Assembly: GCA_963781105.1 (NCBI GenBank)
Contig: CAWAED010000001.1
Span: 434,001 to 498,000 of the forward strand
From: Palsa-295 sp963781105
GTDB taxonomy: Bacteria; Acidobacteriota; Terriglobia; Acidiferrales; UBA7541
DNA: 64,000 nt
Direction of reading: 5' to 3'
The first letter of the stretch is position 1, and each line of letters starts with the position of its first letter. The notes beneath the pieces are model-generated. The model was not told the origin of the DNA, did not search any database, and worked only from the letters and a program-made list of their open reading frames with translations. The position numbers and the translations under genes were made by a program. Shown one piece after another: positions 34,373 through 43,864 of the stretch.

Positions 34373-34702
34373 TTATCTCGTCGTAGATGCCTTGTCGCCA
34401 GGATGAAAGCTCTGTCGACGCCGAGCTCCTACTCTTTGCAAGGCATGTCTGAAAAAATCCACTTCCAGAGTTTTATTTGCTAACAATCGCTTGAGTCTGA
34501 GGATTTGTTTGCGCAACATCAGTTCGCGCGTTCGTGTAGGTGGAGCGTTGCTCTCATCCAATTGATCACGCCAGTTGTAGAGAACTCTACGACATACCCC
34601 CATCTCTCGTGCGAGCCCGACGATGTTGTCGCCCACGCGCATTCGCTCAACCGCCTCTCTCCGAAACTCGTTGCTGTACCGTTGTCTTTTCTTTGGGTCC
34701 AC
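34373..34702 (-). CDS. IS3-family transposase OrfA
   Basis: A 109-residue DNA-binding subunit: KRQRYSNEFRREAVERM, then VGLAREMGVCRRVLYNWRDQ as helix-turn-helix, and a C-terminal leucine-rich region that would pair with OrfB. I place the start at the GTG at 34702, because AAAGGAG lies 7 bases upstream; the frame is open to 34918 but that part crosses the IS end. A perfect 10-bp palindrome (CACTTTGCGG with CCGCAAAGTG) overlaps the start and may control translation. Confidence 0.85.
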   Translation of the reverse strand: MDPKKRQRYSNEFRREAVERMRVGDNIVGLAREMGVCRRVLYNWRDQLDESNAPPTRTRELMLRKQILRLKRLLANKTLEVDFFRHALQRVGARRRQSFHPGDKASTTR

Positions 34703-34886
34703 TTTGCGGCTCCTTTCCCGCAAAGTGTGCATCGCTCGGCCGACGAATTGGAATGGCCGTTCACTTCGATTCGTGGCGAAAGCCGTGGCGGTCACGATCC
34801 GCTGTACGCTGAATTGCTCGGTTGCCATGGACAGCGTGAAACAATCTCGTTCTAGGGGTTCACTCCAGTTCTTCTGAGGACTAGTC

Positions 34887-35423
34887 TCAGCTCGGCAACT
34901 CATTGAACCCACACCCACTCAGGATCATTGGCACGCACTTTTCCACCCGCGCTGCTCTGGTTTTTGCCTGCTTCGCGGATGAGACGTGGAAGATGTATGA
35001 CTTCCTCCTGCCTGGTGTGAGCGTTGCGAATGCCGCCCTGAGAACCGCGCTCTTATCCAGCTTCCTCTGCAGCTCCTCAGGAATTGGGTAGTCTGAAGGC
35101 TTCTTGAGTTCTATCCTCTTCCCGGACTTCTCCAATTCGATCGCTTCGTAGAGGTAGTCTTTCAAGGTCGATCGCAGGGCCGCAATCTCCCGAAGCGAGG
35201 TGAATTTAATCCATCGCCCGGCCTGCGTATGCTCTCCAATCCTTTCGAGAATGTGCTTCGGATCTTTTAGCAGTGCACCCTTGAAAAACGAGAACGCGCA
35301 CGATTCCTTGAAGGGGATTATGATCGCCATGTTCTTCTTCAGAAAGGTGAAGCACGGTTTGCGCGCCGCAGGTGGACGGCAAATTCTATTTCCGGTGCTT
35401 GATTCATTCGCAGGACTTAGCAA
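34887..35423 (-). CDS. YdeI/DUF1801-like protein, probably N-truncated
   Basis: The body from about residue 20 matches the YdeI family: PCFTFLKKNMAIIIPFKES, FFKGALLKDPKHIL, RWIKFTSLREIA, then the C-terminal half with IPEELQRKLD and GRRKSYIFHVSSAKQAKTR. Family members normally have about 40 more residues before PCFTF; here the frame begins with an unrelated stretch from a TTG codon, so the 5' end looks lost or frameshifted. The role of the family is poorly known. The IS3 element begins 20 bases beyond its stop. Confidence 0.7.
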   Translation of the reverse strand: MLSPANESSTGNRICRPPAARKPCFTFLKKNMAIIIPFKESCAFSFFKGALLKDPKHILERIGEHTQAGRWIKFTSLREIAALRSTLKDYLYEAIELEKSGKRIELKKPSDYPIPEELQRKLDKSAVLRAAFATLTPGRRKSYIFHVSSAKQAKTRAARVEKCVPMILSGCGFNELPS

Positions 35424-35444
35424 GAAGGTGCCGACAATGGTCGG

Positions 35445-36200
35445 TTAGACGCTCTTGGTGGCGCTGAAGCGGAGGCGGACGTAGTCGGCGGTCCACCTGC
35501 CCTCGGCGTCGCAGAGTTGTGGGCGCAAGGCTTCTCGGACTTCAGCGATATAGGACGGGCGTTCGGCGGGCGACAAGGTTGAAGTGAAACTCTCGGTGAA
35601 AGTCTCCAGCCAGCCGGTGACATCACCGGGGAGCGGAGTTGGGCGCGGTATCAGGGCGATATAGCTCACGACGAATCCGCCGCGCGTCAGTTGCTGTGAA
35701 TAGTCTTCGACGGTGGGGAAATACCAAGGGCTTGCGGCTTCGCCGTTGACGCCGCGGCGATTGAGGGCTTCGACTAACGCCATCCTGATCTTGGCCACGC
35801 AACCGTGCCCGCCGAATTCGGCGACGAAACGTCCGTGCGGCTTGAGTGCGCGACGCACTCCGGCGATGACCTTGCCGGAATTGCTCATCCAGTGCAGCGC
35901 CGCGTTGCTGAACACGGCGTCGAATTCGCTATCGAAATCGAGCGCTTCCCCGTTCATCACACGGACGTCCACGCCGAGTTTTCGCGCGGCGTCGATTTGA
36001 GATGCGCTGGCGTCGACACCGATGACATGACATCCCATCGAGGCGAGCTTCGCGGTGAGCACGCCGTCGCCGCAGCCAAGGTCCAAGATGCGCTCGCCAG
36101 CGCGCGGCGCGAGCAGTCCCACCACGGGCGCGCTAAGGTCGGCAACGAAACGAGCGTTGCGAGCATAGCGTTCAGGATCCCAGGTTTGCGGGTGTGACAT
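35445..36200 (-). CDS. SAM-dependent methyltransferase, class I
   Basis: A 251-residue protein with motif I ILDLGCGDG near residue 39, VIGVDAS as motif II and FDAVFSNAALHWM as the acidic loop, in the style of trans-aconitate methyltransferases. NNALHWM-type motifs are shared by many small-molecule methyltransferases, so the substrate is open. The ATG at 36200 lies near a run of gene debris. No operon partner. Confidence 0.85.
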   Translation of the reverse strand: MSHPQTWDPERYARNARFVADLSAPVVGLLAPRAGERILDLGCGDGVLTAKLASMGCHVIGVDASASQIDAARKLGVDVRVMNGEALDFDSEFDAVFSNAALHWMSNSGKVIAGVRRALKPHGRFVAEFGGHGCVAKIRMALVEALNRRGVNGEAASPWYFPTVEDYSQQLTRGGFVVSYIALIPRPTPLPGDVTGWLETFTESFTSTLSPAERPSYIAEVREALRPQLCDAEGRWTADYVRLRFSATKSV

Positions 36201-36923
36201 TTTGGAATGCCTTGCCGTGCTGCAGCAGGTTATCAGCCTTTCCTGTTTTCGTCGTTTGGTAATCGGCCTTGTCGAGCGTAACTCCAGAGACGGCTTCTCG
36301 ACAGCGATCGTCGGTTACCGCTGGCGCGTTTATCGTTACCGATGCGGTGAAATAGTGAACCTCCCACAACGGGACTTCGCTCTCATCTGCGAGCCGGCGA
36401 TACTAAGTTGATTGTCGCGGCTGAGGAAGTAATTTTCCGTCGAGTGCAGGAACTGACCAAAGGTGAAGCTGACGACCAGGAACGCGCTGCGATGACCGAA
36501 GCCGTGGAAAAGCTGCTGACTATCAGAACAGAGAAACTGGGTTGGCCAGGAATTTAGCCCGTCAATTCGCCACAATTAGCGAGCCCGCTGCGCCTCCTGC
36601 CCAACTCGCTTGGCAATCAAGGTCTTGGTAAGAGCTTTTTGACCGATTGTGCGAGCCGAGGTTTAGCCATTTCATTCACCACGCTCGCGAGAATCTGCTT
36701 CGTTAGACGGTTCTTGTCGCTTTTAGTGGTCACATGAGATGGTCGCACTTAGGTCGAAGCAACACTGTTCAATACAGCACAGGTTCAGTCTCTACCCGCT
36801 CACGGGAGGGCTCGATCTGCGGCGCTCCAGAACCTAAGGCCACATCCCAACACATTTGGAATTGACGCTCCCATCGGCGCATGCCTAGAGTATGAACTCT
36901 ATCGCTCGAACGCAGGAGAGAGC
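36201..36923. other. Gene-poor stretch with coding remnants
   Basis: No complete gene is supported. A plus-strand frame open from 36351 to 36557 reads VIFRRVQELTKGEADD and ends KLGWPGI, with protein-like composition but no good start. On the minus strand, 36617-36733 could encode 38 residues from a GTG (VVNEMAKPRLAQSVKKLL). Both look like remnants of lost genes. The 42-bp repeat lies at 36361-36402. Confidence 0.35.
36361..36402 (+). repeat. 42-bp dispersed repeat, copy 1
   Basis: Forty-two bases beginning CTCCCACAACGGGACTTCGC are identical to 41200-41241, 4.8 kb away in the same orientation. In the second site the copy follows directly on the 119-bp block of a composite element. Flanks differ at both sites. 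Confidence 0.85.
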
Positions 36924-38669
36924 ATGGCCAACGTTCCATCGTCCGGCATCGAGCCCGGTCAACGCCGACTGAACGGCCCGCAGACTACTGGCCGCGAATA
37001 CCGCAATTTATCGCAGCCTGCCCACGCGATGGCGCAGGACCACGACATTGTTGTGCCCATGCGCGATGGAATTACATTGCTGGCGGACGTGCATCGCCCG
37101 GCCGAACTCGGACGCTATCCGGTCCTCGTCGCCGCCTCCCCTTATCCCCGGCAGATTCAGAATCTCGGTGCGCCTGCAGGGTTCATTGAAGCCGGAGCCA
37201 GCGATTTCTTCGTGCCGCGCGGGTACGTCCACGTCATCGCGAACTGCAGGGGCACCAGTGGGTCTGGCGGCACTTTCGGCTTCTTTGACGGACAGGAACG
37301 ACGCGACATGCACGATCTCGTCGAGTGGGCCGCACAGCAGCCCTGGTCGAACGGCAATGTCGGAATGGTTGGCATAAGCTATTTCGCCGGCACGCAGATG
37401 GAAGCGGCTGTTGAAAAACCTCCGCATCTTAAAGCCATCATGCCCATCGCCGGCACATTCGATCTTTACGAGTCGGCAACCCATCACGGATTGATGAGCA
37501 GCGGATTCGTCACGCCGTTCCTCTTCATGATCGGGATGACATCGGGCCACACCAACAAACTCTGGCGCAGCAAATTGATCGAGGCGATGCGATCTCTCCT
37601 GTTGACTCCGAGCATCCACAAAAAATTCGAGCATGCAAATGGAGAAGCCGCAATCGCCGGTCTCAAGGTTCTGCTCAAGCTGCACCACGATCCTCACCCA
37701 TGGGACGATCTCTGGCGAGCGATTGCTGCGGAACATCCATTTCGCGACGACTGGTGGGAGGACCGCAATCTGCTTCCGTTACTCGATCGCATCGAAGTGC
37801 CGGTCTATCTGGGATGCGACTGGCAGAACGTGCCTCTGCATCTTCCGCACACCTTCAAAGCCTACGAGCGATTGACGAACGGCAAGCATGTGCAGGTCGC
37901 AATGATGGGCGAACATGGCCTCGCGTGGCCGTGGGAAAGTCTTCACATCGAGGCGCTCGCCTGGTTCGATCATTGGCTCAAGGGAGCGGACACTGGCATT
38001 CTCGACGGCCCGCGTTTTCGATACGTCGTGCCGGAAGCCCAGGGCTGGCGAACAAGCGATGTCTGGCCGATTCGCGAAGCGTCACATCATGCGTATGCAC
38101 TTCGCGCCGACGCAGTTCTTGGCGTGGACGAAAGTGAACCGGGCTCCCGAACTTATATGAACCTTGGAGGTGGTCTCAATCGCCCGCGCGCAAGCGAGAC
38201 GGACCCTCCCGGCTTTCTGTACTGGACGACCCCGCCCCTGCCTTCCGATCTTGATGTGACCGGACCTATCGAGTTGCAACTGGACGCTGCCTGCGCCGCG
38301 CCGGACACGGCTTTCATCGCCGTCTTGCAGGACGTGGACGAAAACGACAGCGTCGTGAATGTCACGTCGGGATATCTCAGGGCGGGCTTGCGGACAGTGG
38401 ACGAATCTGCGAGCAAGCCCGGCGCTCCGGTTCTGCCGTGCCGGACTTTTGAAGCTGTGCCTATCGGGGACAAAGTAAGTTACCGAATTCCGCTTGTCCC
38501 GAATGCGCGCCGCTTCCGCGCTGGTCACAGGTTGCGCCTTTATCTCACTACCGACGACCAGGATGCAGACAAACCAGCACCGCTCGGATTTCGGCACGCA
38601 AGCATCGGCACAACTTCCTTCAACACTGTCTTTTCGTCATCGCGGTTGCTTCTGCCGGCACTGCGGTGA
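36924..38669 (+). CDS. CocE/NonD-family hydrolase (X-Pro dipeptidyl-peptidase type)
   Basis: A 581-residue alpha/beta hydrolase. VPMRDGITLLADVHRPAE opens the catalytic domain, ANCRGTSGSGG follows, and the nucleophile elbow is GISYFAG. A likely catalytic His is in GEHGLAWPWE. The last ~200 residues are the jelly-roll domain of this family (PPLPSDLDVTGPIELQLDA, RFRAGHRLRLYL). Members cleave X-Pro peptides, cocaine-like esters or antibiotic esters; no substrate is suggested by the neighbours. AGGAG lies 7 bases before the ATG. No signal peptide. Confidence 0.88.
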   Translation: MANVPSSGIEPGQRRLNGPQTTGREYRNLSQPAHAMAQDHDIVVPMRDGITLLADVHRPAELGRYPVLVAASPYPRQIQNLGAPAGFIEAGASDFFVPRGYVHVIANCRGTSGSGGTFGFFDGQERRDMHDLVEWAAQQPWSNGNVGMVGISYFAGTQMEAAVEKPPHLKAIMPIAGTFDLYESATHHGLMSSGFVTPFLFMIGMTSGHTNKLWRSKLIEAMRSLLLTPSIHKKFEHANGEAAIAGLKVLLKLHHDPHPWDDLWRAIAAEHPFRDDWWEDRNLLPLLDRIEVPVYLGCDWQNVPLHLPHTFKAYERLTNGKHVQVAMMGEHGLAWPWESLHIEALAWFDHWLKGADTGILDGPRFRYVVPEAQGWRTSDVWPIREASHHAYALRADAVLGVDESEPGSRTYMNLGGGLNRPRASETDPPGFLYWTTPPLPSDLDVTGPIELQLDAACAAPDTAFIAVLQDVDENDSVVNVTSGYLRAGLRTVDESASKPGAPVLPCRTFEAVPIGDKVSYRIPLVPNARRFRAGHRLRLYLTTDDQDADKPAPLGFRHASIGTTSFNTVFSSSRLLLPALR

Positions 38670-38896
38670 ATCGTTTTGTCGCTTGAATCCAGCGCCCGCC
38701 GTTAAACGGCGGCAGTCCCGCGATCTCTTTCGTGACCGGCTCGCCGCGTAGGCGGCACCGCGAAGGTCAACGGTCATAAGCGGGCGACTCCGTGCAACCG
38801 ACCAGTCCGAACTCGGCCACGCCAGCCAATACAAGCGTTTGTCGGTCCTGATTCGCACAATCTGTTAGACCGCCGCCGTGATAGTTGGCCGGTTAT

Positions 38897-38954
38897 AAGT
38901 ATTTTCAACAACATAGAAGAACGCGCACGGGACTGTAAGTCGTTGGAAATACTT
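38897..38954. repeat. Inverted repeat in the gap after the hydrolase gene
   Basis: AAGTATTTTCAAC at 38897-38909 pairs with GTTGGAAATACTT at 38942-38954 (12 of 13). The 462-base gap 38670-39131 has nothing else I can name. Confidence 0.45.
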
Positions 38955-39131
38955 CATAGGGGAGGCTATTGTGTATTCGCCGCGATGTTGTATCGCGGCC
39001 TAGATGGCGTATGGGGGAGGGAACAAATTGCCGCCATCGTTCATGATTGTTTAGAGACTGAGCTCGGCAGGGGTCAGAGCTTTTAATCGCTTGTTCACGT
39101 CCGTTAAACAACGAACTTGCTATGCGAGCCG

Positions 39132-40571
39132 TCATGCGGGCCGTATGTTTTGGTTGAGAGAGAACAGATTACGAGAGTCGTAGCGCGCCTTGAGGTGCTG
39201 AAGCCGTACGTAGTTGGGGCCATATGCGTGCCGGACGCTGTTTTCTCCCTCGCGCTCCATGACGTTCACGTAGTTGCCGTCTTCGTCCACAGGCAGTGTC
39301 GTATTCAGCGCTTCAATCCACTCACTGGCGGCGCGCTGGCCATCGGGCGGCTTCCAATAGGCTGCGATGTCGCAGCCTATACCAACCCTGCGCAGCGGAA
39401 ACGGCGTCGCATCCACGGGCACCCGGGTTACCGCACCGTGAAGATGAATGAGGAAGCAATTGACAGGGAGCGGCGCACTCAAGAATGCCTTGGCGAGAAT
39501 CTCGATTCGGCGATCATCCAGCTCTCCGAAAAAGCCGCTGAAATGTTCCTCATAACTTGGTGGAATATATGCTGGTACCATCTGCTCAAACTCGAGATAC
39601 GGTCTTAACTGAACCGTGTCGTGCACGACTGCCTGGTGATGACGAATGGGCGCCAGCGCACTCTCTCCCGCGCCCGGTTCACCGATATAGCACGCTTGAA
39701 TGTCCATTTGCGGCTTGTGGTTGGGTTCGGCGGACACCAACGCAATCAGAGTTAGCTCGTCTGGCGCTGAAGAAACAAGCTTTCGGAACGCCTGCAAAAA
39801 CTCGCGTGGGTCCGCTGACTCCAGCGTGATATTCCCCGCAAATACCTTCGAAACCGGATGCAGCGCCACCTCGAACTCGGTGACGACCCCAAAGTTGCCT
39901 CCTCCTCCGCGAATGGCCCAGAAAAGGTCTGGGTTCTCGTGCGCGCTGGCCTTGACCTGACGCCCATCAGCCAGCACCACGGTCGCCCCGAGAATGTTGT
40001 CGCAGCCGAGGCCATACTTGCTCATGAGGGGACCGACGCCGCCTCCAAGAAGATAACCTCCTACGCCGACGGAAGGACACTGACCCAGCGCGGTCGCAAC
40101 CCCTGCCTTGGCTGTCTCTATCTCAACCGCACCGCACAATGCGCCACCTCCAACGCGGGCGGACATTTTTTCCACGCCAACGGCTATCCCGCGGAAGCTG
40201 GACATGTCTAACACAATGCCTCCCTCGCAGGTAGAGTAGCCGGCATAGCTGTGGCCTCCGCAGCGGATAGCGAGGGGCAAACCATTGGACCTGACGAAGC
40301 TCAGAGTGGCCTGGACGTCCTGCAGGTTGACAGGATGCACGACGAGCGCCGGATGCGCATCATATTTGGCCGCGTAGACTTTGCGAAGTCTTTCATAGTT
40401 CGGATCGCCGGGTCTAAAGGCTGTTCCAGCCAATCCCCGCACAAAGGTTGTGAGGTCGGCATTGCTCGGCTTTGAGACCTGAAGAGCAGCGACTAGCTTA
40501 GGAAGGTTCGCAGTCGCGAGAAACGGGAGGGAGGAACAAAGGCCCTGCCAGAGAAAACGACGCCGATTCAT
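39132..40571 (-). CDS. FAD-linked oxidase, berberine-bridge-enzyme type, exported
   Basis: A 479-residue protein starting MNRRRFLWQG with a hydrophobic stretch, a twin-arginine-like signal that would export the folded flavoprotein. RCGGHSYAGYS supplies the His and GQCPSVGVGGYLLGGG the Cys that attach FAD at two points in this family; NYVRLQHLKARYDSRNLF is the C-terminal BBE motif. Such enzymes oxidise sugars, oligosaccharides or secondary metabolites. It stands alone between repeat-bearing gaps, and the substrate is unknown. Confidence 0.87.
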   Translation of the reverse strand: MNRRRFLWQGLCSSLPFLATANLPKLVAALQVSKPSNADLTTFVRGLAGTAFRPGDPNYERLRKVYAAKYDAHPALVVHPVNLQDVQATLSFVRSNGLPLAIRCGGHSYAGYSTCEGGIVLDMSSFRGIAVGVEKMSARVGGGALCGAVEIETAKAGVATALGQCPSVGVGGYLLGGGVGPLMSKYGLGCDNILGATVVLADGRQVKASAHENPDLFWAIRGGGGNFGVVTEFEVALHPVSKVFAGNITLESADPREFLQAFRKLVSSAPDELTLIALVSAEPNHKPQMDIQACYIGEPGAGESALAPIRHHQAVVHDTVQLRPYLEFEQMVPAYIPPSYEEHFSGFFGELDDRRIEILAKAFLSAPLPVNCFLIHLHGAVTRVPVDATPFPLRRVGIGCDIAAYWKPPDGQRAASEWIEALNTTLPVDEDGNYVNVMEREGENSVRHAYGPNYVRLQHLKARYDSRNLFSLNQNIRPA

Positions 40572-41021
40572 TGAATTCCCTTTGAAGAAATGGGCTCAGA
40601 ACGATACTCGATAAGATTGCGGAAAAAAGAAGCCCGACTTTACCACGAACCAGAACGATTGCATCGGTAGAAATTTTGGCGTATGGGCGACCTCGATCGG
40701 TGACAACCCCATGTAGCACTCGTAAGTGCCTGGCCGGAACTTCTTCAAAGTAGATCCCTGGCACAGCACAAGGTCGAGTTCGAAACACACAGATTGACGC
40801 TTCTCGGAGATCCTCTCACCAAAGAAGAGATTGACCGAATTGTCTGAACGGGCCTCTGAGGGGGACGATGAAACTCGAACTCGCGAACTACCCCCGCAAG
40901 CCTGAACCAACAACAGACAGGTGTAAGCGTTCGGATTGGTAATGCGGCTTGTAGGAAGTCATCGATTGCATCGGACTGCGTCTAGGCTTGCGACATCGAG
41001 ATGTTGCGGCGGGCGACTGTC
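40572..41021. other. Intergenic stretch without a supported gene
   Basis: Open frames on the minus strand (up to 105 residues) have no recognisable domain and no convincing ribosome site. The composite repeat element begins at 41022. Confidence 0.4.
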
Positions 41022-41200
41022 AATTCGGATGGTTGCAGGGTGTTCGGAACCTATTGCGGCAGAATAGTTTCTGGTTGCAGAGGCTTGATTTGAACCAACG
41101 AGGCCGCACCCAAGTGTCTGTTTCTGTCTCGAAATGCGGGCCAGGTCAATTCCGCAAGGTGTGCATCATGAAACTGTCTCACTTTGTGGGTTCACTCCAC
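41022..41200 (+). repeat. Composite repeat element, copy A
   Basis: It begins with AATTCGGATGGTTGCAGG, the same 18-base arm that opens the palindromic elements at 50240, 51429 and 57272, continues with a similar middle, then diverges after GGTTGCAGAGG into a 119-bp block (41082-41200) identical to 59233-59351. The block starts with a sequence like the reverse of a tRNA T arm and acceptor end (GATTTGAACC) and finishes with GGGTTCACTCCA, the same end as the IS3 element. It looks like a non-autonomous or truncated mobile unit. Confidence 0.78.
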
Positions 41201-41241
41201 TCCCACAACGGGACTTCGCTCTCATCTGCGAGCCGGCGATA
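41200..41241 (+). repeat. 42-bp dispersed repeat, copy 2
   Basis: Identical to 36361-36402 and directly abutting the outer end of composite element A. The rest of the gap to 41617 holds no gene that I can support. Confidence 0.85.
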
Positions 41242-41617
41242 AATATCACTCTGCGTAATCTGGATAGATTGCAGTTCTTATCGGCAAAGGCCTCCACATC
41301 CCATTTCGCCACAGTTCAGGTGAGACAGTCGCCTAATTCCTCTACACAAAGAAGGCCTAAGTAGGGGGCGTATAAAGTCCAAAAATTGCGTGCCAGAAAT
41401 AGATTCTCGTCTGCTGGCACCTGTGCAATCATCACTATTGGTGCGCTTGTTCGACCCGACGCCAAGAGTGAGATGCTGTGGCACAGGTAAACGACCAGGA
41501 ATCGTCATGGCGCGAACTGTATCAATCGGCACTCGTTGAGCCAGATAAGGAAAAGGATCTAATTTGTCCAGCCCTGGCCTGAATTGCAAAGCCCAAGACA
41601 ATTGGCGCGAGTTCGCC

Positions 41618-43762
41618 TCACTTTGCGAGTACCAATGGCTTTCCGAATTCGGCTCCAGCCAAGACCGGAAGAACAAAAAGATTTGACATGATATCGACGA
41701 CTGTACCGGCCAAAACGACGAGACCAAACCGTTGTGTTGGAGGGAAGCTGGAGAGCGCAAAAATCGCAAAACCGGCACCAATGACGACATCCGAGAAAAC
41801 AATTCCCCGCCATTGCTCTTGACGCCCCGTGACCCACGTAGCCCACCCTTTCTGGCCCGCATGTTGGGCGCGCCTCACGGAAAAGACCAAATGAACCATC
41901 GAATCAATCGCCATGCCGATGCAGACATTTGTTGCAGGCGCGGAAATAATATCCACGGGAATATTCAGCAACCCAATCCCACCCAGCATGCATACGGGAA
42001 CCAGGCTCAAGCTGAAGATCATGGCTGCTCCGGTCCTTAAGCTTCGACCGACGATCCACGCCACGGCGGTGAAAAAAATCATCAGGCCCAGCAGTCCTTC
42101 CACTAAACTCGACGCCACCAGCTGGGCCAATTGTCCCTGGAGCTCATATACGCCCCCTACGAGCACAGGCCGGAAGCCATTCTGCCGAACGACAGATCTC
42201 AGTTCATTTACAACATCTACCCGCGGCTGGTCTCTTCCGCGTTCGTCCATGCGAAGGTAAAACGCCGCCATTGACCGGTCCTTCGTAACGAACGTGCTCG
42301 CGACGCGGTTGTACCTCGGTTCGTTCATGATGTTCAGAAGATGGTTCCAACTGAGGAGGAACGCCAGAGGGCGGCGATGGCCTTCGGCCATCAACACCGG
42401 CAGCGAAATTACCGTTCCGACCCCCTTATGTTCCTCCAGCGCATCTTGCAAATCCCACATCTTTTCGTACTCGTCCTTATTGTCGAGCTTGCCGCCGTCC
42501 GCGGCCGCTACCACGAGAGTGAGAGGGTTGGACCCGCCGTTTCGGTCCACGTAGGAAAACCCCTCGCGCGGTTCCTGGCCTTTCTTGAAATAATCCAAAA
42601 GGCTTGGATCTGTGTTCAACCTCCGCAATCCCAGGCTCAAACCAGCGCTGGCCATAATCGCAATCACGCACACCCACACGAATCTGCGCTGCCAGAACCG
42701 GCGATCTGTCCCTCCGGCGTGCGCTCTCTTCTGGACCGCGCCGGCCCAGTCTAGAAAAGCTGGATACATCAGATAAGCGCAGGCGAATGCGACGACCGTT
42801 CCTAAAGTTCCTCCGATGCCGAGTTCCTTTAGAGGCTTCGCCGGCACGATCAACAGGCTCGCGAATCCAAGCGAAGCACATACCATGGACCAAAACGATG
42901 CCGGCAGCGTCATGTGCCGTGCCTGCGATCCGAGATGGCTGGAGTCAGTCCGGCCGCGACCCAACGTCTGCCAATTAAACGTCATATAAACCAGATGAGA
43001 TAGCGCGACTACAAACACAATGGTGCCGAGATTCGCGGTTAGCACGCCGATCTTCCGGCCAAACGCGGCTTGGATCAGCAAAGTCACCAGCACCGCGTTC
43101 GTGCATGTAACCAACATTCCGAGGGTGAGCTTCAACGATCGAAACAGCGCCAGCATCACCCCGCCGAACAGCAGAAATGCCGTAAGGCTGAACACACGAA
43201 AATCATGCAGTAGGTTCCGGCGAATCATTTCAGTTACGTAGGGCGCCCCGGCAATCTCAATCCGGAAGTCTTTCGTATCGAACTTCGCCACAATGGCTTC
43301 AATCCGGTTAACCAACTCCTGTGGATCCCGAGTGGATACAAACATCACGACGTTACTTGACCGCCCGTTTTCCGCAATCAGAAGGCGCGTCCAAAAAGGA
43401 CTCTTTTCCGCATCTTTAAAGTTTTTGGGGCCATCGGCTAGGCTCTCGACGCTGTCTACTGACGCCACGGAGCTGAGCTGCTGCGTCAAAGTTCCGAGAC
43501 GTTCCACGTAGTTCGGCGAGGCAATATCAGGCGCTGCCACCGCGAGGATCAGCTGGCTATCGCCGCCGAACATGCGGTCAATTCTGTCTGATTCCTGAGC
43601 TCGAGGATCGTTGGAAGAAAAGAAGAAGTTTTCGTCAACGTGTGGTTTCAAATCGACAAAAGTGGCGACCAAACCCAAAAGAGGAATCGTGAGCGCCAGG
43701 AGCAGCCAATGGCGCCATGAGCCTGTGGAGTGTTCCGACTTGCCGCGATTTTTATTTCCCAT
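41618..43762 (-). CDS. MMPL/RND-superfamily exporter
   Basis: A 714-residue membrane protein with two repeats, each a large extracytoplasmic loop followed by a block of helices. The start has a single helix (WLLLALTIPLLGLVATFVDL). The first block includes LTAFLLFGGVMLALFRSLKL and the second LLGLMIFFTAVAWIVGRSLR, then CIGMAIDSMVHLVFSVRRA, the usual late RND signature. It probably exports lipids, hopanoids or other hydrophobic compounds using proton motive force; no adaptor or outer-membrane channel gene is adjacent. I take the ATG at 43762; a GTG one codon upstream is possible. Confidence 0.87.
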   Translation of the reverse strand: MGNKNRGKSEHSTGSWRHWLLLALTIPLLGLVATFVDLKPHVDENFFFSSNDPRAQESDRIDRMFGGDSQLILAVAAPDIASPNYVERLGTLTQQLSSVASVDSVESLADGPKNFKDAEKSPFWTRLLIAENGRSSNVVMFVSTRDPQELVNRIEAIVAKFDTKDFRIEIAGAPYVTEMIRRNLLHDFRVFSLTAFLLFGGVMLALFRSLKLTLGMLVTCTNAVLVTLLIQAAFGRKIGVLTANLGTIVFVVALSHLVYMTFNWQTLGRGRTDSSHLGSQARHMTLPASFWSMVCASLGFASLLIVPAKPLKELGIGGTLGTVVAFACAYLMYPAFLDWAGAVQKRAHAGGTDRRFWQRRFVWVCVIAIMASAGLSLGLRRLNTDPSLLDYFKKGQEPREGFSYVDRNGGSNPLTLVVAAADGGKLDNKDEYEKMWDLQDALEEHKGVGTVISLPVLMAEGHRRPLAFLLSWNHLLNIMNEPRYNRVASTFVTKDRSMAAFYLRMDERGRDQPRVDVVNELRSVVRQNGFRPVLVGGVYELQGQLAQLVASSLVEGLLGLMIFFTAVAWIVGRSLRTGAAMIFSLSLVPVCMLGGIGLLNIPVDIISAPATNVCIGMAIDSMVHLVFSVRRAQHAGQKGWATWVTGRQEQWRGIVFSDVVIGAGFAIFALSSFPPTQRFGLVVLAGTVVDIMSNLFVLPVLAGAEFGKPLVLAK

Positions 43763-43864
43763 CACTTTCGATTTATCTCAATGTTAAAACGCGCGAACTC
43801 CAAACCTTATCCAGGTTGACAAGCTTGATAACCACCGCCACCAAGCGAATTGCTACGGATATTA

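Larger units (their letters stand above)
33405..34867 (-). mobile_element. IS3-family insertion sequence, apparently complete
   Basis: Two transposase genes are flanked by inverted ends: GAGTGAACCCC at 33407-33417 and GGGGTTCACTC at 34855-34865, with further partial matches inward (GAGA at both ends). The element is about 1.46 kb, normal for IS3. Boundaries are uncertain by 2-3 bases, and I see no clear target duplication. On the outer side it sits 20 bases from the 3' end of a YdeI-like gene. Confidence 0.8.

Noticed and set aside
40596..40913. A 105-residue minus-strand frame
   Set aside because: No domain, start poorly placed, and the region is likely debris; I cannot separate it from chance.
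41278..41862. A 194-residue minus-strand frame
   Set aside because: Overlaps the end of the RND exporter in another frame; low-complexity and without motifs.
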